From the NCBI GenBank assembly GCA_016125405.1, contig WGLW01000014.1:50945-114944 (forward strand): 64,000 nt of DNA, read 5' to 3'. The notes under the pieces are model-generated. The model worked only from the letters and a program-made list of their open reading frames with translations. It was not told the DNA's origin and did not search any database. Position 1 is the first letter of the stretch, and every line of letters starts with the position of its first letter. This DNA comes from Alphaproteobacteria bacterium (GTDB lineage Bacteria > Pseudomonadota > Alphaproteobacteria > Caulobacterales > Hyphomonadaceae). Shown piece after piece: positions 38,406 to 47,065 of the stretch. A program made the position numbers and the translations under genes.

Positions 38406-40847
38406 ATGCTGCGTTCGAATTGGGCAAGGCTGGCGCTTTTTGGCCTCGTGAGCGGTTTCGCTCTCCTGGCGACAGCGCAGGCCCAGCCGGCGCCGGCCGA
38501 TGCGTCGACGGCCGTGCGGCGGGAGACATGGAACGTCGCCGGCCTCAAGGCGCCCGCCGATCTGATCGTGGATCACTGGGGCATTCCACATATCTTCGCC
38601 GCCAGCACGCGTGACGCCTATTTCCTGCAGGGATACAACGCGGCGCGCGATCGCCTCTGGCAGATCGACCTCTGGCGCAAGCGCGGCCTTGGCCTGCTGT
38701 CGAAATCCTTTGGCCCGGCCTATGTGGCGCAAGACCGCGCCGCCCGACTGTTTCTCTATCGCGGCGACATGTCGGCGGAATGGGCGGCCTACGCGCCGGG
38801 CTCGCAGGATATCGTCGAGGCGTTCGTCGCCGGCGTGAACGCCTATGTCGGCGAGGTTCAAAGCGGCGCGAAGCCGCTTCCTGTCGAGTTCAGGCTTACC
38901 CACAGCGCGCCGGATCTGTGGAAGGCCGAAGACGTGGTGCGCATCCGCAGCCACGCGCTGGTCTCCAACGTCAGATCCGAGGTTGCGCGCGCGCAGGTGG
39001 CGTGTGCGGCGGGGTTGGACGCGGATCGCCTGCGCCGCAAGATCGAGCCAGTGGGCCACAAGATGGTCGTGCCCAAGGGCCTCAATCCGTGCGACGTGCC
39101 GGCCGACGTGCTGAAGGACTACTTCCTCGGTACGCGCGCCGTCAGCTTCGATGCCCTCGCCGGCAAGCAGCACGCAGAGATCTCTCCCGAGGTGCAGCTG
39201 GCCGAGTCCATCGCCAGCCAGTCGGTTGAAGGCTCCAACAACTGGGTGGTGGCGCCCTCGCGCACGGCGACCGGACGGCCCATCCTGGCCAACGATCCGC
39301 ACCGCACGCTTGGCGCGCCGTCGCTGCGTTATATCGTGGGACTGAGCGCGCCCGGACTCGACGTGATCGGCGCGGGCGAACCGGCGCTGCCGGGCGTCTC
39401 GATCGGGCACAATGACAATATCGCCTTCGGCCTCACCATCTTCGGCATCGATCAGGAAGACCTCTATGTCTACCAGCTGAAGGCGAGCGATCCGGATTCC
39501 TACAGGTACAAGTCCGGCTGGGAGAAGATGAAGGTCGTCCACGAGGCGATCGAGGTGAAGGGTGAAGCCCCGCGCGATGTCGAGTTGCGGTTCACGCGCC
39601 ATGGCCCGGTGCTGGATCTCGATGCGAAAACCCACCGCGCCTTCGCGATGCGCACGGTCTGGAACGAGCCCGGTCTCTCCGGCTATTTCGGTTCGACCTG
39701 GCTGATGCAGGCGAAGAGCTGGGACGATTTCCGCGCCGCAAACAAGGTGTGGGGCGCTCCGCCGCAGAACCTCATCTACGCGGATGTGAAGGGCAATATC
39801 GGCTGGGGCCCGTCGGGCAAGACGCCCGTGCGCAAGAACTGGGACGGGTTGATGCCGGTGCCGGGCGATGGCCGCTACGAGTGGGCGGGATTCCAGGGCG
39901 ACAAGCTTCCCTCCAGCTACAATCCGCCGGAAGGCTTCTTCGCCACGGCCAATGAGATGAACCTTCCCGAGGGCTATCCCAACGAGACGCGGCGCGTCGG
40001 CTTCGAATGGACCGACCGCTCGCGCATCGACCGGATCAAGGAGGTTCTGCGCGCCGACAGCAAGGTGACGCTCGCCGATTCAATGGCGCTGCAGACCGAT
40101 ACCGTCAGCACCCAGTCTCGCCGTCTGACCGCGCTGCTGGCGCCGCTGTCGTCGTCCGATGCGCGGGTCGAAAAGGCGCTGGACCTGCTCAAGGCGTGGG
40201 ACCATGACGAGACCACGACCAGCGTCGCTGCTTCGATCTACGAGGTCTGGGCGGTGAAGCATCTCGGCAAGACAGCCGTGCACGCGGTAACGCCGGAAGC
40301 CGCCCGCAAGCTTGTCGGTTCAGGCCATCTCGAGGCGGTGATCACCTATCTCGAACATCCCGACAGCGCGCTTGGGCCCGATCCGGCGGCCGGGCGCGAT
40401 GCGATCCTGCTCGAAAGCCTCAAGGCTGCGCTTGCTGAGCTGACCAACCGGCTCGGTCCGGACATGTCGGTATGGACATGGGGGCGGTTGCACCACGCCA
40501 CGTTCACGCCGGACATCGCAGTGCTCGCCGATCCGCAGTTGCGCGCGCAGATGACGACCGGGCCGCTCGAGGTTCCCGGCTCGGCCTCGACGCCGCGGGC
40601 GCAGAGTTACCGGGCGAACGATTTCTCCGTCGCGTCCGGCGCTTCGGTGCGTCTGGTGATGGATGTCGGCGCGTGGGACAATTCCGTCGCGATGAATTCG
40701 CCGGGACAGTCGGACGATCCGATGAGCGCGCATTATCGCGATCTCTTTCCGCTATGGGCGCAGGGGTCCTACGTGCCGCTGCGCTTCAGCCGGGCGGCGG
40801 TGGACCGCGACGCCGAGACAGTGCTGCACCTCGTGCCTGCGAGTTAG
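38406..40847 (+). CDS. Exported penicillin-acylase-family amidase
   Basis: 813 residues with a signal peptide (ARLALFGLVSGFALLATAQAQ, ~7-27). It is an N-terminal-nucleophile hydrolase. The alpha part has WGIPHIFAASTRDAYFLQGYNAARDRLWQIDLWRKRGLGLLS. The precursor is expected to cleave between Gly276 and Ser277 in EGSNNWVVAPSRTATGRPILANDPHR, which frees the nucleophile Ser277. The beta chain shows SIGHNDNIAFGLTIFGIDQEDLY and TRHGPVLD. Family members cleave beta-lactam side chains or N-acyl-homoserine lactones, so quorum quenching or lipopeptide turnover is possible. It overlaps the opposing CoA-transferase stop. Confidence 0.9.
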   Translation: MLRSNWARLALFGLVSGFALLATAQAQPAPADASTAVRRETWNVAGLKAPADLIVDHWGIPHIFAASTRDAYFLQGYNAARDRLWQIDLWRKRGLGLLSKSFGPAYVAQDRAARLFLYRGDMSAEWAAYAPGSQDIVEAFVAGVNAYVGEVQSGAKPLPVEFRLTHSAPDLWKAEDVVRIRSHALVSNVRSEVARAQVACAAGLDADRLRRKIEPVGHKMVVPKGLNPCDVPADVLKDYFLGTRAVSFDALAGKQHAEISPEVQLAESIASQSVEGSNNWVVAPSRTATGRPILANDPHRTLGAPSLRYIVGLSAPGLDVIGAGEPALPGVSIGHNDNIAFGLTIFGIDQEDLYVYQLKASDPDSYRYKSGWEKMKVVHEAIEVKGEAPRDVELRFTRHGPVLDLDAKTHRAFAMRTVWNEPGLSGYFGSTWLMQAKSWDDFRAANKVWGAPPQNLIYADVKGNIGWGPSGKTPVRKNWDGLMPVPGDGRYEWAGFQGDKLPSSYNPPEGFFATANEMNLPEGYPNETRRVGFEWTDRSRIDRIKEVLRADSKVTLADSMALQTDTVSTQSRRLTALLAPLSSSDARVEKALDLLKAWDHDETTTSVAASIYEVWAVKHLGKTAVHAVTPEAARKLVGSGHLEAVITYLEHPDSALGPDPAAGRDAILLESLKAALAELTNRLGPDMSVWTWGRLHHATFTPDIAVLADPQLRAQMTTGPLEVPGSASTPRAQSYRANDFSVASGASVRLVMDVGAWDNSVAMNSPGQSDDPMSAHYRDLFPLWAQGSYVPLRFSRAAVDRDAETVLHLVPAS

Positions 40848-42067
40848 CCGATCGAACGCTCCAGCATCTCGCGATGCTCGGGCGCTGCGATGGCGATCAG
40901 CGCCCGGGCGCGCGCCTCCGGACCGAGTCCGCGAAGCTCGGCTGCGCCATGCTCGGTCACGATGACATCGGTTTCCTCGCCAGCGATCGATTGTGCGCCC
41001 GGCGCAAGCCTCGGCAGGATGCGCGATGCGCCGGTCCGGGTCGTTGCGGGCAGCGCGATGATCGAGCGGCCGCCGCGCGACGCCACGGCCCCCCGGATAT
41101 AGTCCGGGGCGCCGCCAAGACTGCTGATGCGCCGGTCGCTCAGCCACTCGATATTCAGCGCCCCGGAGAGGTCGACCTCGAGCGCGGAATTGATGGACGT
41201 GAAGCCGGGCGTCGCCGCAAGGCCGGCGGGAGAATGGGTTTCAAGGATGGAGCGGAAGGCGATCAATCCGGTTTCGCCGAGCCACGCATAGAAATCCTTG
41301 TCGCCATAGGCGATGCCGGAGAGGTGCGCGGCGCCTTCATCCAGCGCGCCGGCCTCGGCGAGGCGGCGGTATTCGGGCGTCACCAGGCCGGAGTGGATTG
41401 AAAGGCCGCGATGCTTGTCGAGCGCGGCGATGACTGCGCCAGGCGCCTGCCCGATGCCGGACTGGATCGCCGCGCCATCCGGGACCAGCGGGGCGGCGAT
41501 GCGGGCGATCGCTGCGAGCGTTTCGTTCGACTTGGCGGCGGCCGCGGCGATCAGGGGCTCGTCCGTCTCGATGGCCAGGTCGATGGCGTCGAGCGGCAAC
41601 GTCTCCGCATTCGCGATCCGGGGCATCCGCGAATTGATGTAGGCGATGCGCCGCCTTGCGCGCGGCCAGACGATCGGTCCGGTGTCGCAGCAGACGCCGA
41701 ACGAGCAGGCGTCGCCCTGCGGCGGCGCAACCTGCAAAATCGCTGCGTCGAATGTCAGGGAGTCCAGCAGGGGACCAATTTGCGAATAGGGCAGGTTGCG
41801 GATCGTCGTGGTTCCGCTGGCGATCGACGCTGCAAGCGCCGGCGACGCCATGAAGCTTGTGAACCGCATTTCGGGGTGCAACGCGCCATAGTCGAACGTG
41901 TTGATGCCCGGCACGAGGCAGGACCACAGATCGACGCCCACGAGCCGGTCCGGCGCCGCCCTCAGTGTTTCGATAAAGGCAGCCGGTTCGCCGGTTGCGC
42001 CTTGCACAAAAATCCGGGCGCCCGGTTTCAGCCAGTCGAGAACGTCTTCGGGCCGCCCGGTCTTCAT
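40844..42067 (-). CDS. Acetyl-CoA hydrolase/transferase-family CoA-transferase
   Basis: 407 residues of the 4-hydroxybutyrate/acetate CoA-transferase family. Visible are LKPGARIFVQGATGEPAAFIETL, GINTFDYGALHPEMRFTSFMAS, GLSIHSGLVTPEYRRLAEAGAL, and TSINSALEVDLSGALNIE, whose Glu is the expected covalent CoA-ester residue. It moves CoA from succinyl-CoA or acetyl-CoA to a carboxylic acid. It is the last gene of a four-gene overlapping operon (ATGA with the lyase), where it would activate the acid that the hydratase and lyase then break down. Yersinia RipA, the itaconate CoA-transferase, belongs to this family. Confidence 0.85.
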   Translation of the reverse strand: MKTGRPEDVLDWLKPGARIFVQGATGEPAAFIETLRAAPDRLVGVDLWSCLVPGINTFDYGALHPEMRFTSFMASPALAASIASGTTTIRNLPYSQIGPLLDSLTFDAAILQVAPPQGDACSFGVCCDTGPIVWPRARRRIAYINSRMPRIANAETLPLDAIDLAIETDEPLIAAAAAKSNETLAAIARIAAPLVPDGAAIQSGIGQAPGAVIAALDKHRGLSIHSGLVTPEYRRLAEAGALDEGAAHLSGIAYGDKDFYAWLGETGLIAFRSILETHSPAGLAATPGFTSINSALEVDLSGALNIEWLSDRRISSLGGAPDYIRGAVASRGGRSIIALPATTRTGASRILPRLAPGAQSIAGEETDVIVTEHGAAELRGLGPEARARALIAIAAPEHREMLERSIG

Positions 42068-42927
42068 GCCTTGCCGGGCGCCTCGCCTGAGTCGGCGAGC
42101 AGGCGGCGTGCGCGTTCGACGATCGGCAGATCGAGCATCCTGCCATTGTGGGCGACAACCCCGCCTGAACGCGTGGCCCAGGCGGCGACAATGGCGCGCG
42201 CGTCTGCAAGCTCGGCTTCACTGGCGCCGAAGGCCGCATGCAGCGCCGGTATCTGGTTCGGGTGGATGCTGAGGGCGCCGGTGAGGCCCATTGCGTAGGC
42301 CCGCCGCGCGTCGTTTTCCCACGTCTTGAGGTCCGTGTAGTTTCCGATGCCGCACGCCATGCCGAGACCCATGAGGCCGCGCGCCGAGGCGACATAGGCC
42401 ACCTGTTGGCAGACCGGATCGAGCACCATGGGTGTCGGAGGCCGCCCAAGCGACAGCGCAAAATCCTCGCTGCCGACACAGAGGCCGGCGAGGCGCGGAC
42501 CATCTGCAATCTCGCGAATACGTTCGAATGCGGCGGGCGACTCGATCACGGCGATGACCGCCACCGCGCCGTGCGGCATGGCTTGGGCCGCCTCAAGTCT
42601 CGATACCTCTTCGTCGACCGTCACGAGGTCCACGGCGCTTTCCGCCTTCGGCAGGACGATCGCCGACAGGCCGGGCGTAACCGCTGCAGCGAGATCGTCG
42701 CCCAGCAGGTCTGGGTGGTTGTTCACACGCACGGCGACCGTCGCCTTGTTCCCCACAAGCGCCCGCACCGCTTCGGCGCACATCGGCCGCGCTGCCGCCT
42801 TGTCCGCAGGCTGGATGGAATCCTCAAGGTCGATGATGATGCAGTCCGCGCCGCGCGTATGCGCCTTCGCCCAGCGTTTCGGCTCGTTGGCCGGAACGAA
42901 CATCAGGGACCGCCAGTTCCGTTTCAC
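42064..42927 (-). CDS. HpcH/HpaI-CitE-type acyl-CoA lyase
   Basis: 287 residues starting with GTG 42927, overlapping the upstream stop as GTGA. The TIM-barrel CitE family is recognised by RSLMFVPANEPKRWAKAHTRGADCIIIDLEDSI, VAVRVNNHPD, IVLPKAES, IAVIESPAAFERIREIA and LCVGSEDFALSLG, with Mg-binding Glu/Asp residues. Such lyases cleave citramalyl-CoA (to pyruvate and acetyl-CoA), malyl-CoA or beta-methylmalyl-CoA. With the hydratase and CoA-transferase alongside, citramalyl-CoA lyase (itaconate or mesaconate pathway) is my leading reading. Malyl-CoA lyase is the alternative, attractive because malate synthase is encoded nearby. Confidence 0.88.
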   Translation of the reverse strand: MKRNWRSLMFVPANEPKRWAKAHTRGADCIIIDLEDSIQPADKAAARPMCAEAVRALVGNKATVAVRVNNHPDLLGDDLAAAVTPGLSAIVLPKAESAVDLVTVDEEVSRLEAAQAMPHGAVAVIAVIESPAAFERIREIADGPRLAGLCVGSEDFALSLGRPPTPMVLDPVCQQVAYVASARGLMGLGMACGIGNYTDLKTWENDARRAYAMGLTGALSIHPNQIPALHAAFGASEAELADARAIVAAWATRSGGVVAHNGRMLDLPIVERARRLLADSGEAPGKA

Positions 42928-43748
42928 CCGTCTGCTCCCACTTCGGCGGCCATCGCGACGTAGCCGTCCGCGTCGGCCGCCCACACATCGGCGCCGCCCG
43001 GCTTGTCCACGAGATTCACTGTGAAGGGGGCGAGGTCGTAAACGGGTCGCCGGGCGCGGAAATCCAGCGTGCGGATGCGGGCGGCGGGCTTGTGGCGCCG
43101 GAAGTGATCGACCAGCAGCGTCGCCAGCAAGGGCCCGTGCACCACGAGCCCCGGATATCCTTCCTCTTTCGTCGCGTAGTCGCGGTCGTAGTGGATGCGA
43201 TGCGCATTGAAGGTCAGCGCGGAATAGCGGAAGAGCAGCGTCGAGGCGGGCGTGATGCTGCGGGAGACCTGCGCTTCGCGGCGTTCGCCGACGGCTGTTG
43301 CTCCGCCGCCGCTGCGGTCGCGGAAGACGAGGTCCAGATCTTCGGTGACGCAGAGATCCTGGCCGGCGAAGATTTCATGGCGTGTGGTCAGGAAGGCGAG
43401 TGGTCCTGTCCGGCCGGTCTTTTCCTTGAGGTCGAGAATGGTTGAGCGGCGGGTGATCTCGCTCTCGAACGGAATTGGCGCGGCGAAGGTCAGGCGGCTG
43501 CCCGCCCACATGCGCATCGGCAACGGAACCGGCGGCAGGAATCCGCCGCGCTCGGCATGTCCGTCGGCGCCGAGCGAGGCTTGCGGCGCATCCGGCAGGA
43601 AGCACAGCCAGTGGCCCAGCGGCGGCAGGTGGTCGCCGTCGCCTTCGATGCGGTCGAGCAGGGCGTTGAGACGATGGAACGGCTCGCGCGCCGCGAACTC
43701 CATCCGCGTCTCCTGCCGCCCGATCCAGGATTTGAGGTCATGATCCAT
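42924..43748 (-). CDS. MaoC/FAS1-like acyl-CoA hydratase (mesaconyl/itaconyl-CoA type)
   Basis: 274 residues from ATG 43748, which overlaps the acyl-CoA dehydrogenase stop as TGATG. It is a double hot-dog protein. The N-terminal hot dog has PPLGHWLCFLPDAPQASLGADGHAERGGFLPPVPLPMRMWAGSRL, wording typical of mesaconyl-C4-CoA/3-methylfumaryl-CoA hydratases. The C-terminal half holds LLFRYSALTFNAHRIHYDRDYA, the catalytic Asn/His hydratase block, then EEGYPGLVVHGPLLATLLVD. It would add water to a branched unsaturated dicarboxyl-CoA to give citramalyl- or methylmalyl-CoA for the lyase gene downstream. The exact substrate is an inference. Confidence 0.85.
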   Translation of the reverse strand: MDHDLKSWIGRQETRMEFAAREPFHRLNALLDRIEGDGDHLPPLGHWLCFLPDAPQASLGADGHAERGGFLPPVPLPMRMWAGSRLTFAAPIPFESEITRRSTILDLKEKTGRTGPLAFLTTRHEIFAGQDLCVTEDLDLVFRDRSGGGATAVGERREAQVSRSITPASTLLFRYSALTFNAHRIHYDRDYATKEEGYPGLVVHGPLLATLLVDHFRRHKPAARIRTLDFRARRPVYDLAPFTVNLVDKPGGADVWAADADGYVAMAAEVGADG

Positions 43749-44902
43749 CAGAAAGACTTCGGCAGGCCCAGCACGTGGGTCGCCACGTGGCTGAGGATGA
43801 GGTTGGTCGAGATCGGCGCCACCTGGTAGAGGCGGGTCTCGCGAAACTTGCGCTCGATATCGAAGTCCTCCGCGAAGCCGAAGCCGCCGTGCGTCTGCAG
43901 GCAGGTGTCGGCGGCGAACCATGAGGCTTCCGAGGCCGTCAGCTTGGCCATGTTGGCTTCCGAGCCGCAGGGCTCGCCCGCTTCGAACAGGGCTGCCGCC
44001 CGCTCGACCATCAAGCTGGCCGCGGTCACCTGCACATGGGCGCGGGCGATCGGGAACTGCACCCCCTGGTTTTCGCCGATCGGGCGGCCGAACACTTCCC
44101 GGTCCTTGGCGTAGGCGGATGCGCGGTCGATGAAGAAGCGGCCGTCGCCGATGCATTCGGCCGCGATCAGGATGCGTTCGGCGTTCATGCCGTCGAGAAT
44201 GTAGCGGAAGCCTCTGCCTTCCTCGCCGATCAGGTTGGCGGCAGGGACTTCGAGGTTGTCGAAGAAGAGTTCGGTCGTGGCGTGGTTCAGCATCGTGCGC
44301 ACGGGCTGCACGGTCAGTCCCTTGCCGCGCGCTTCGCGCATGTCGACCAGCAGCACGCTCATCCCGTCGCTGGGACGCTCTTCGGTTCGCGGCGCGGTGC
44401 GGCAGAGGAGAACCATGTAGTCCGAATGCTCGGCGCGGCTGATCCAGATTTTCGACCCGTTGACGACATAGTGGTCGCCCTCGCGTTTCGCGAACGTGCG
44501 GATGCGCGTCGTGTCTGTGCCGCTGGCGGGTTCGGTGACGCCGAACGCCTGAAGCCGGATCTCCCCGGAGGCGATCTTCGGCAGCAGCGCCGATTTCTGC
44601 GCCTCCGATCCATGACGCAACAAGGTGCCCATGGTGTACATCTGGGCATGACACGCTGCGCCATTGCCGCCCGAGCGGTGAATTTCTTCCAGAACGGCGC
44701 ATGCGGCGGAAAGGTCCAGCCCCGCTCCGCCATAGGCTTCGGGTATGAGCACGGATAGCCAGCCGGCCTCCGTCAGCGCGTCGACGAACGCCTTCGGGTA
44801 GGCGCGGTTGCGGTCCTGCTCGCGCCAGTATTCCCCGGGGAAGCGGGCGCACAGCCGGCGTACGGCCTCGCGGATTTCGGCATGTGTCTCAGACGTGGTC
44901 AT
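43748..44902 (-). CDS. Acyl-CoA dehydrogenase
   Basis: 384 residues from ATG 44902. Standard acyl-CoA dehydrogenase layout: helical N-domain, then LQAFGVTEPASGTDTTRIRTFA (FAD-binding), YVVNGSKIWISRAEHSDYMVLLCRT, ELFFDNLEVPAANLIGEEGRGFRYILDGMNAERILIAAECIGDG and DREVFGRPIGENQGVQFPIA. The usual catalytic-Glu region reads LQTHGGFGFAEDFDIERKFRETRLYQVAPISTNLI. It introduces an alpha-beta double bond into an acyl-CoA using FAD. As first gene of the overlapping operon it may produce the unsaturated substrate for the hydratase (methylsuccinyl-CoA type) or act on another acid. Confidence 0.9.
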   Translation of the reverse strand: MTTSETHAEIREAVRRLCARFPGEYWREQDRNRAYPKAFVDALTEAGWLSVLIPEAYGGAGLDLSAACAVLEEIHRSGGNGAACHAQMYTMGTLLRHGSEAQKSALLPKIASGEIRLQAFGVTEPASGTDTTRIRTFAKREGDHYVVNGSKIWISRAEHSDYMVLLCRTAPRTEERPSDGMSVLLVDMREARGKGLTVQPVRTMLNHATTELFFDNLEVPAANLIGEEGRGFRYILDGMNAERILIAAECIGDGRFFIDRASAYAKDREVFGRPIGENQGVQFPIARAHVQVTAASLMVERAAALFEAGEPCGSEANMAKLTASEASWFAADTCLQTHGGFGFAEDFDIERKFRETRLYQVAPISTNLILSHVATHVLGLPKSF

Positions 44903-45045
44903 GGTGTCACTCTGCAATGCCCTGAGGCCCGCGTCATCGTCCGCACGAAAGATTGCCTGCCGATTGTGTCTGACGCCCGCATGGATATTGTGCCGCCACG
45001 CTATCCTTCGCGCCGCCCCTGTGGCGCCCAACAGCCGAGTGCCCC

Positions 45046-46254
45046 ATGACCAAGCTTCGCCGCGCCGCCATTGTCAGCCCCCTCCGCACCGCGGTGGGCA
45101 AGTTCCAGGGCGGGCTCTCCAGCATGCAGGCGGGCGACCTTGGCGCCGTGGTGCTGCGCGCCCTCGTGGAGCGGACGAAAATCAACCCGGAAAAGATCGA
45201 CGACGTGATTTTCGCGCAAGGATACGCCAGCGGCGAAGCGCCGTGCGTCGCCCGCTGGTCGGCGCTGGCGGCGGACCTGCCGATTTCCGTCCCGGGCTAT
45301 CAGCTGGATCGCCGCTGCGGCTCGGGCCTGCAGGCTGTCATCGACGCGGCCATGTTCGTTCAGACCGGCGCGGCTGACGTCGTCGTGGCGGGCGGCGTCG
45401 AGAGCATGAGCAATGTCGAATACTATTCGACCGACATGCGCTCGGGCGCGCGCGCCGGCTCCGTCACGATGCACGACCGCCTCGCCCGCGGCCGGGTGAT
45501 GTCCCAGCCGATCTCCCGCTTCGGCGTCATCTCGGGCATGATCGAGACCGCCGAGAACCTCGCTCGCGATTATCAGATCCCGCGCGAAGCCTGCGATGAA
45601 TACGCCGCCGCCAGCCACCAGCGCGCTGCTGCTGCGTGGGCGGCCGGCAAGTTCGACAACGAACTGGTCCCCGTCAGCGTGCCCCAGCGCAAGGGCGATC
45701 CGGTTGTCTTCAAGAAGGACGAAGGCGTGCGCGCCGATGCGACGCCGGAATCGCTCGGCGCCCTCCGGCCCATCGAAAAGGGCGGCGTGGTGACGGCGGG
45801 CAACGCCAGCCAGCAGAATGACGCCGCAGCCGCATGCCTCGTCGTGTCGGAGGACAAGCTGGAAGAACTCGGTCTTGAACCGATGGGCTGGTTCGTCGGC
45901 TGGGCGGCGGCTGGCGTCGATCCCTCCCGTATGGGCATTGGCCCGGTTCCGGCGGTGGCCCGCCTTTTCGAGCGCACGGGCCTGGGCTGGAAGGACATGG
46001 ACGTGGTTGAGCTCAACGAAGCCTTCGCGCCCCAGGTGCTCGCCGTGCTGAAGGGCTGGGGATGGGATGACCGCGACAAGCTCAACGTCAACGGCTCCGG
46101 CATTTCGCTCGGCCATCCGATCGGCGCCACGGGCGGCCGGATTCTCGCCAACCTGATGAACGAGCTCGATCGTCGTAAGGCGCGATATGGTCTGGAAACC
46201 ATGTGCATTGGCGGCGGGCAGGGCATCGCTGCAGTGTTCGAACGGGCGGCCTGA
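45046..46254 (+). CDS. Thiolase (acetyl-CoA C-acyltransferase)
   Basis: 402 residues with the three thiolase signatures: nucleophile Cys in YQLDRRCGSGLQAVIDA, ELNEAFAPQVLAVL, and a closing GISLGHPIGATGGRI plus CIGGGQGIAAVFE block with the second catalytic Cys. It reversibly condenses or cleaves acyl-CoA thioesters in beta-oxidation or acetoacetyl-CoA metabolism. It is divergent from the acyl-CoA dehydrogenase operon (143-bp gap) and 28 bp upstream of the cyclase-family gene. Shared control with the acid-degradation operon is likely but inferred. Confidence 0.93.
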   Translation: MTKLRRAAIVSPLRTAVGKFQGGLSSMQAGDLGAVVLRALVERTKINPEKIDDVIFAQGYASGEAPCVARWSALAADLPISVPGYQLDRRCGSGLQAVIDAAMFVQTGAADVVVAGGVESMSNVEYYSTDMRSGARAGSVTMHDRLARGRVMSQPISRFGVISGMIETAENLARDYQIPREACDEYAAASHQRAAAAWAAGKFDNELVPVSVPQRKGDPVVFKKDEGVRADATPESLGALRPIEKGGVVTAGNASQQNDAAAACLVVSEDKLEELGLEPMGWFVGWAAAGVDPSRMGIGPVPAVARLFERTGLGWKDMDVVELNEAFAPQVLAVLKGWGWDDRDKLNVNGSGISLGHPIGATGGRILANLMNELDRRKARYGLETMCIGGGQGIAAVFERAA

Positions 46255-46282
46255 CCAGTCGCTAAAACCCGGGAGGTAGGGC

Positions 46283-47062
46283 ATGGCGCGACGGTTCGTG
46301 GACCTTTCGATCGCCATCGCGATGGACGTACCGTCCGATCCTGCCGGCATGGAGCCGAAGATCGAGTATACCGCACATGCGGACTCGGTGTCGGTGATGG
46401 CCAGCTACTTTCCGGGCCTTGAGTCCGCCGACATGCCAGACGGCGAAGGCTGGGCCAGCGAGCGCGTGACGCTCTCGACCCACAACGGCACGCACATGGA
46501 CGCGCCGTGGCATTTCCATTCGACCACCGACAACGGCAAACGCCGCGCGCCCTCGATCGACGAAACGCCGCTCGACATGTGCTTTGCGCCGGGCGTGAAG
46601 CTCGATTTCCGCAAGCTGCCGGATGGCTATGTCGCAACTGCCGATGATGTGGAGGCCGAGCTGAAGCGCATCGGCCATGAGCTCAGCCCCGGTGATATCG
46701 TTCTGGTGAACACGCGCGCCGGCGAAGTTTGCGGCCAGCCCGAATTCATCCACGCCGGATGCGGCATGGGGCGCGAGGCGACCCTCTACCTGACGACACG
46801 CGGGGTAAGGATCGTCGGCACCGACGCCTGGTCGTGGGATGCGCCCTTCAGCCATACGGCCAAGCGCTGGGCGAAATCGCGTGATCCGAAGATCATCTGG
46901 GAAGGCCACAAGGCGGGACGCGAAGTGCCCTACTGGCAGATGGAAAAGCTGGCCAACCTCTCCAGCCTGCCGCCCTTCGGCTATGACGTCCTCTGCTTCC
47001 CCGTGAAGATCAAGGGCGCGTCGGCGGGATGGAGCCGGGTCGTGGCGATGTTCAACGACTGA
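46283..47062 (+). CDS. Cyclase-family hydrolase (kynurenine-formamidase-like fold)
   Basis: 259 residues with GGGAGGTAG-type ribosome binding sequence upstream. The metal motif STHNGTHMDAPWHFHS (HxGTHxDxPxH) places it in the cyclase/arylformamidase family of Mn- or Zn-dependent hydrolases. EFIHAGCGMGREATLYLTTRGVRIVGTDAWSWDAPF continues the domain. Members cleave N-formylkynurenine, isatin or similar amides, or catalyse cyclisation in polyketide routes. No tryptophan-degradation genes adjoin it. It follows a thiolase, so it may act on an intermediate of a carboxylic-acid pathway. Confidence 0.85.
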   Translation: MARRFVDLSIAIAMDVPSDPAGMEPKIEYTAHADSVSVMASYFPGLESADMPDGEGWASERVTLSTHNGTHMDAPWHFHSTTDNGKRRAPSIDETPLDMCFAPGVKLDFRKLPDGYVATADDVEAELKRIGHELSPGDIVLVNTRAGEVCGQPEFIHAGCGMGREATLYLTTRGVRIVGTDAWSWDAPFSHTAKRWAKSRDPKIIWEGHKAGREVPYWQMEKLANLSSLPPFGYDVLCFPVKIKGASAGWSRVVAMFND

Positions 47063-47065
47063 CGG

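Noticed and set aside
40844..46254. Possible polyhydroxyalkanoate or simple beta-oxidation operon
   Set aside because: A CitE-type lyase and mesaconyl-CoA-type hydratase with a CoA-transferase fit dicarboxylate cleavage better; no PHA synthase or canonical FadB is present.
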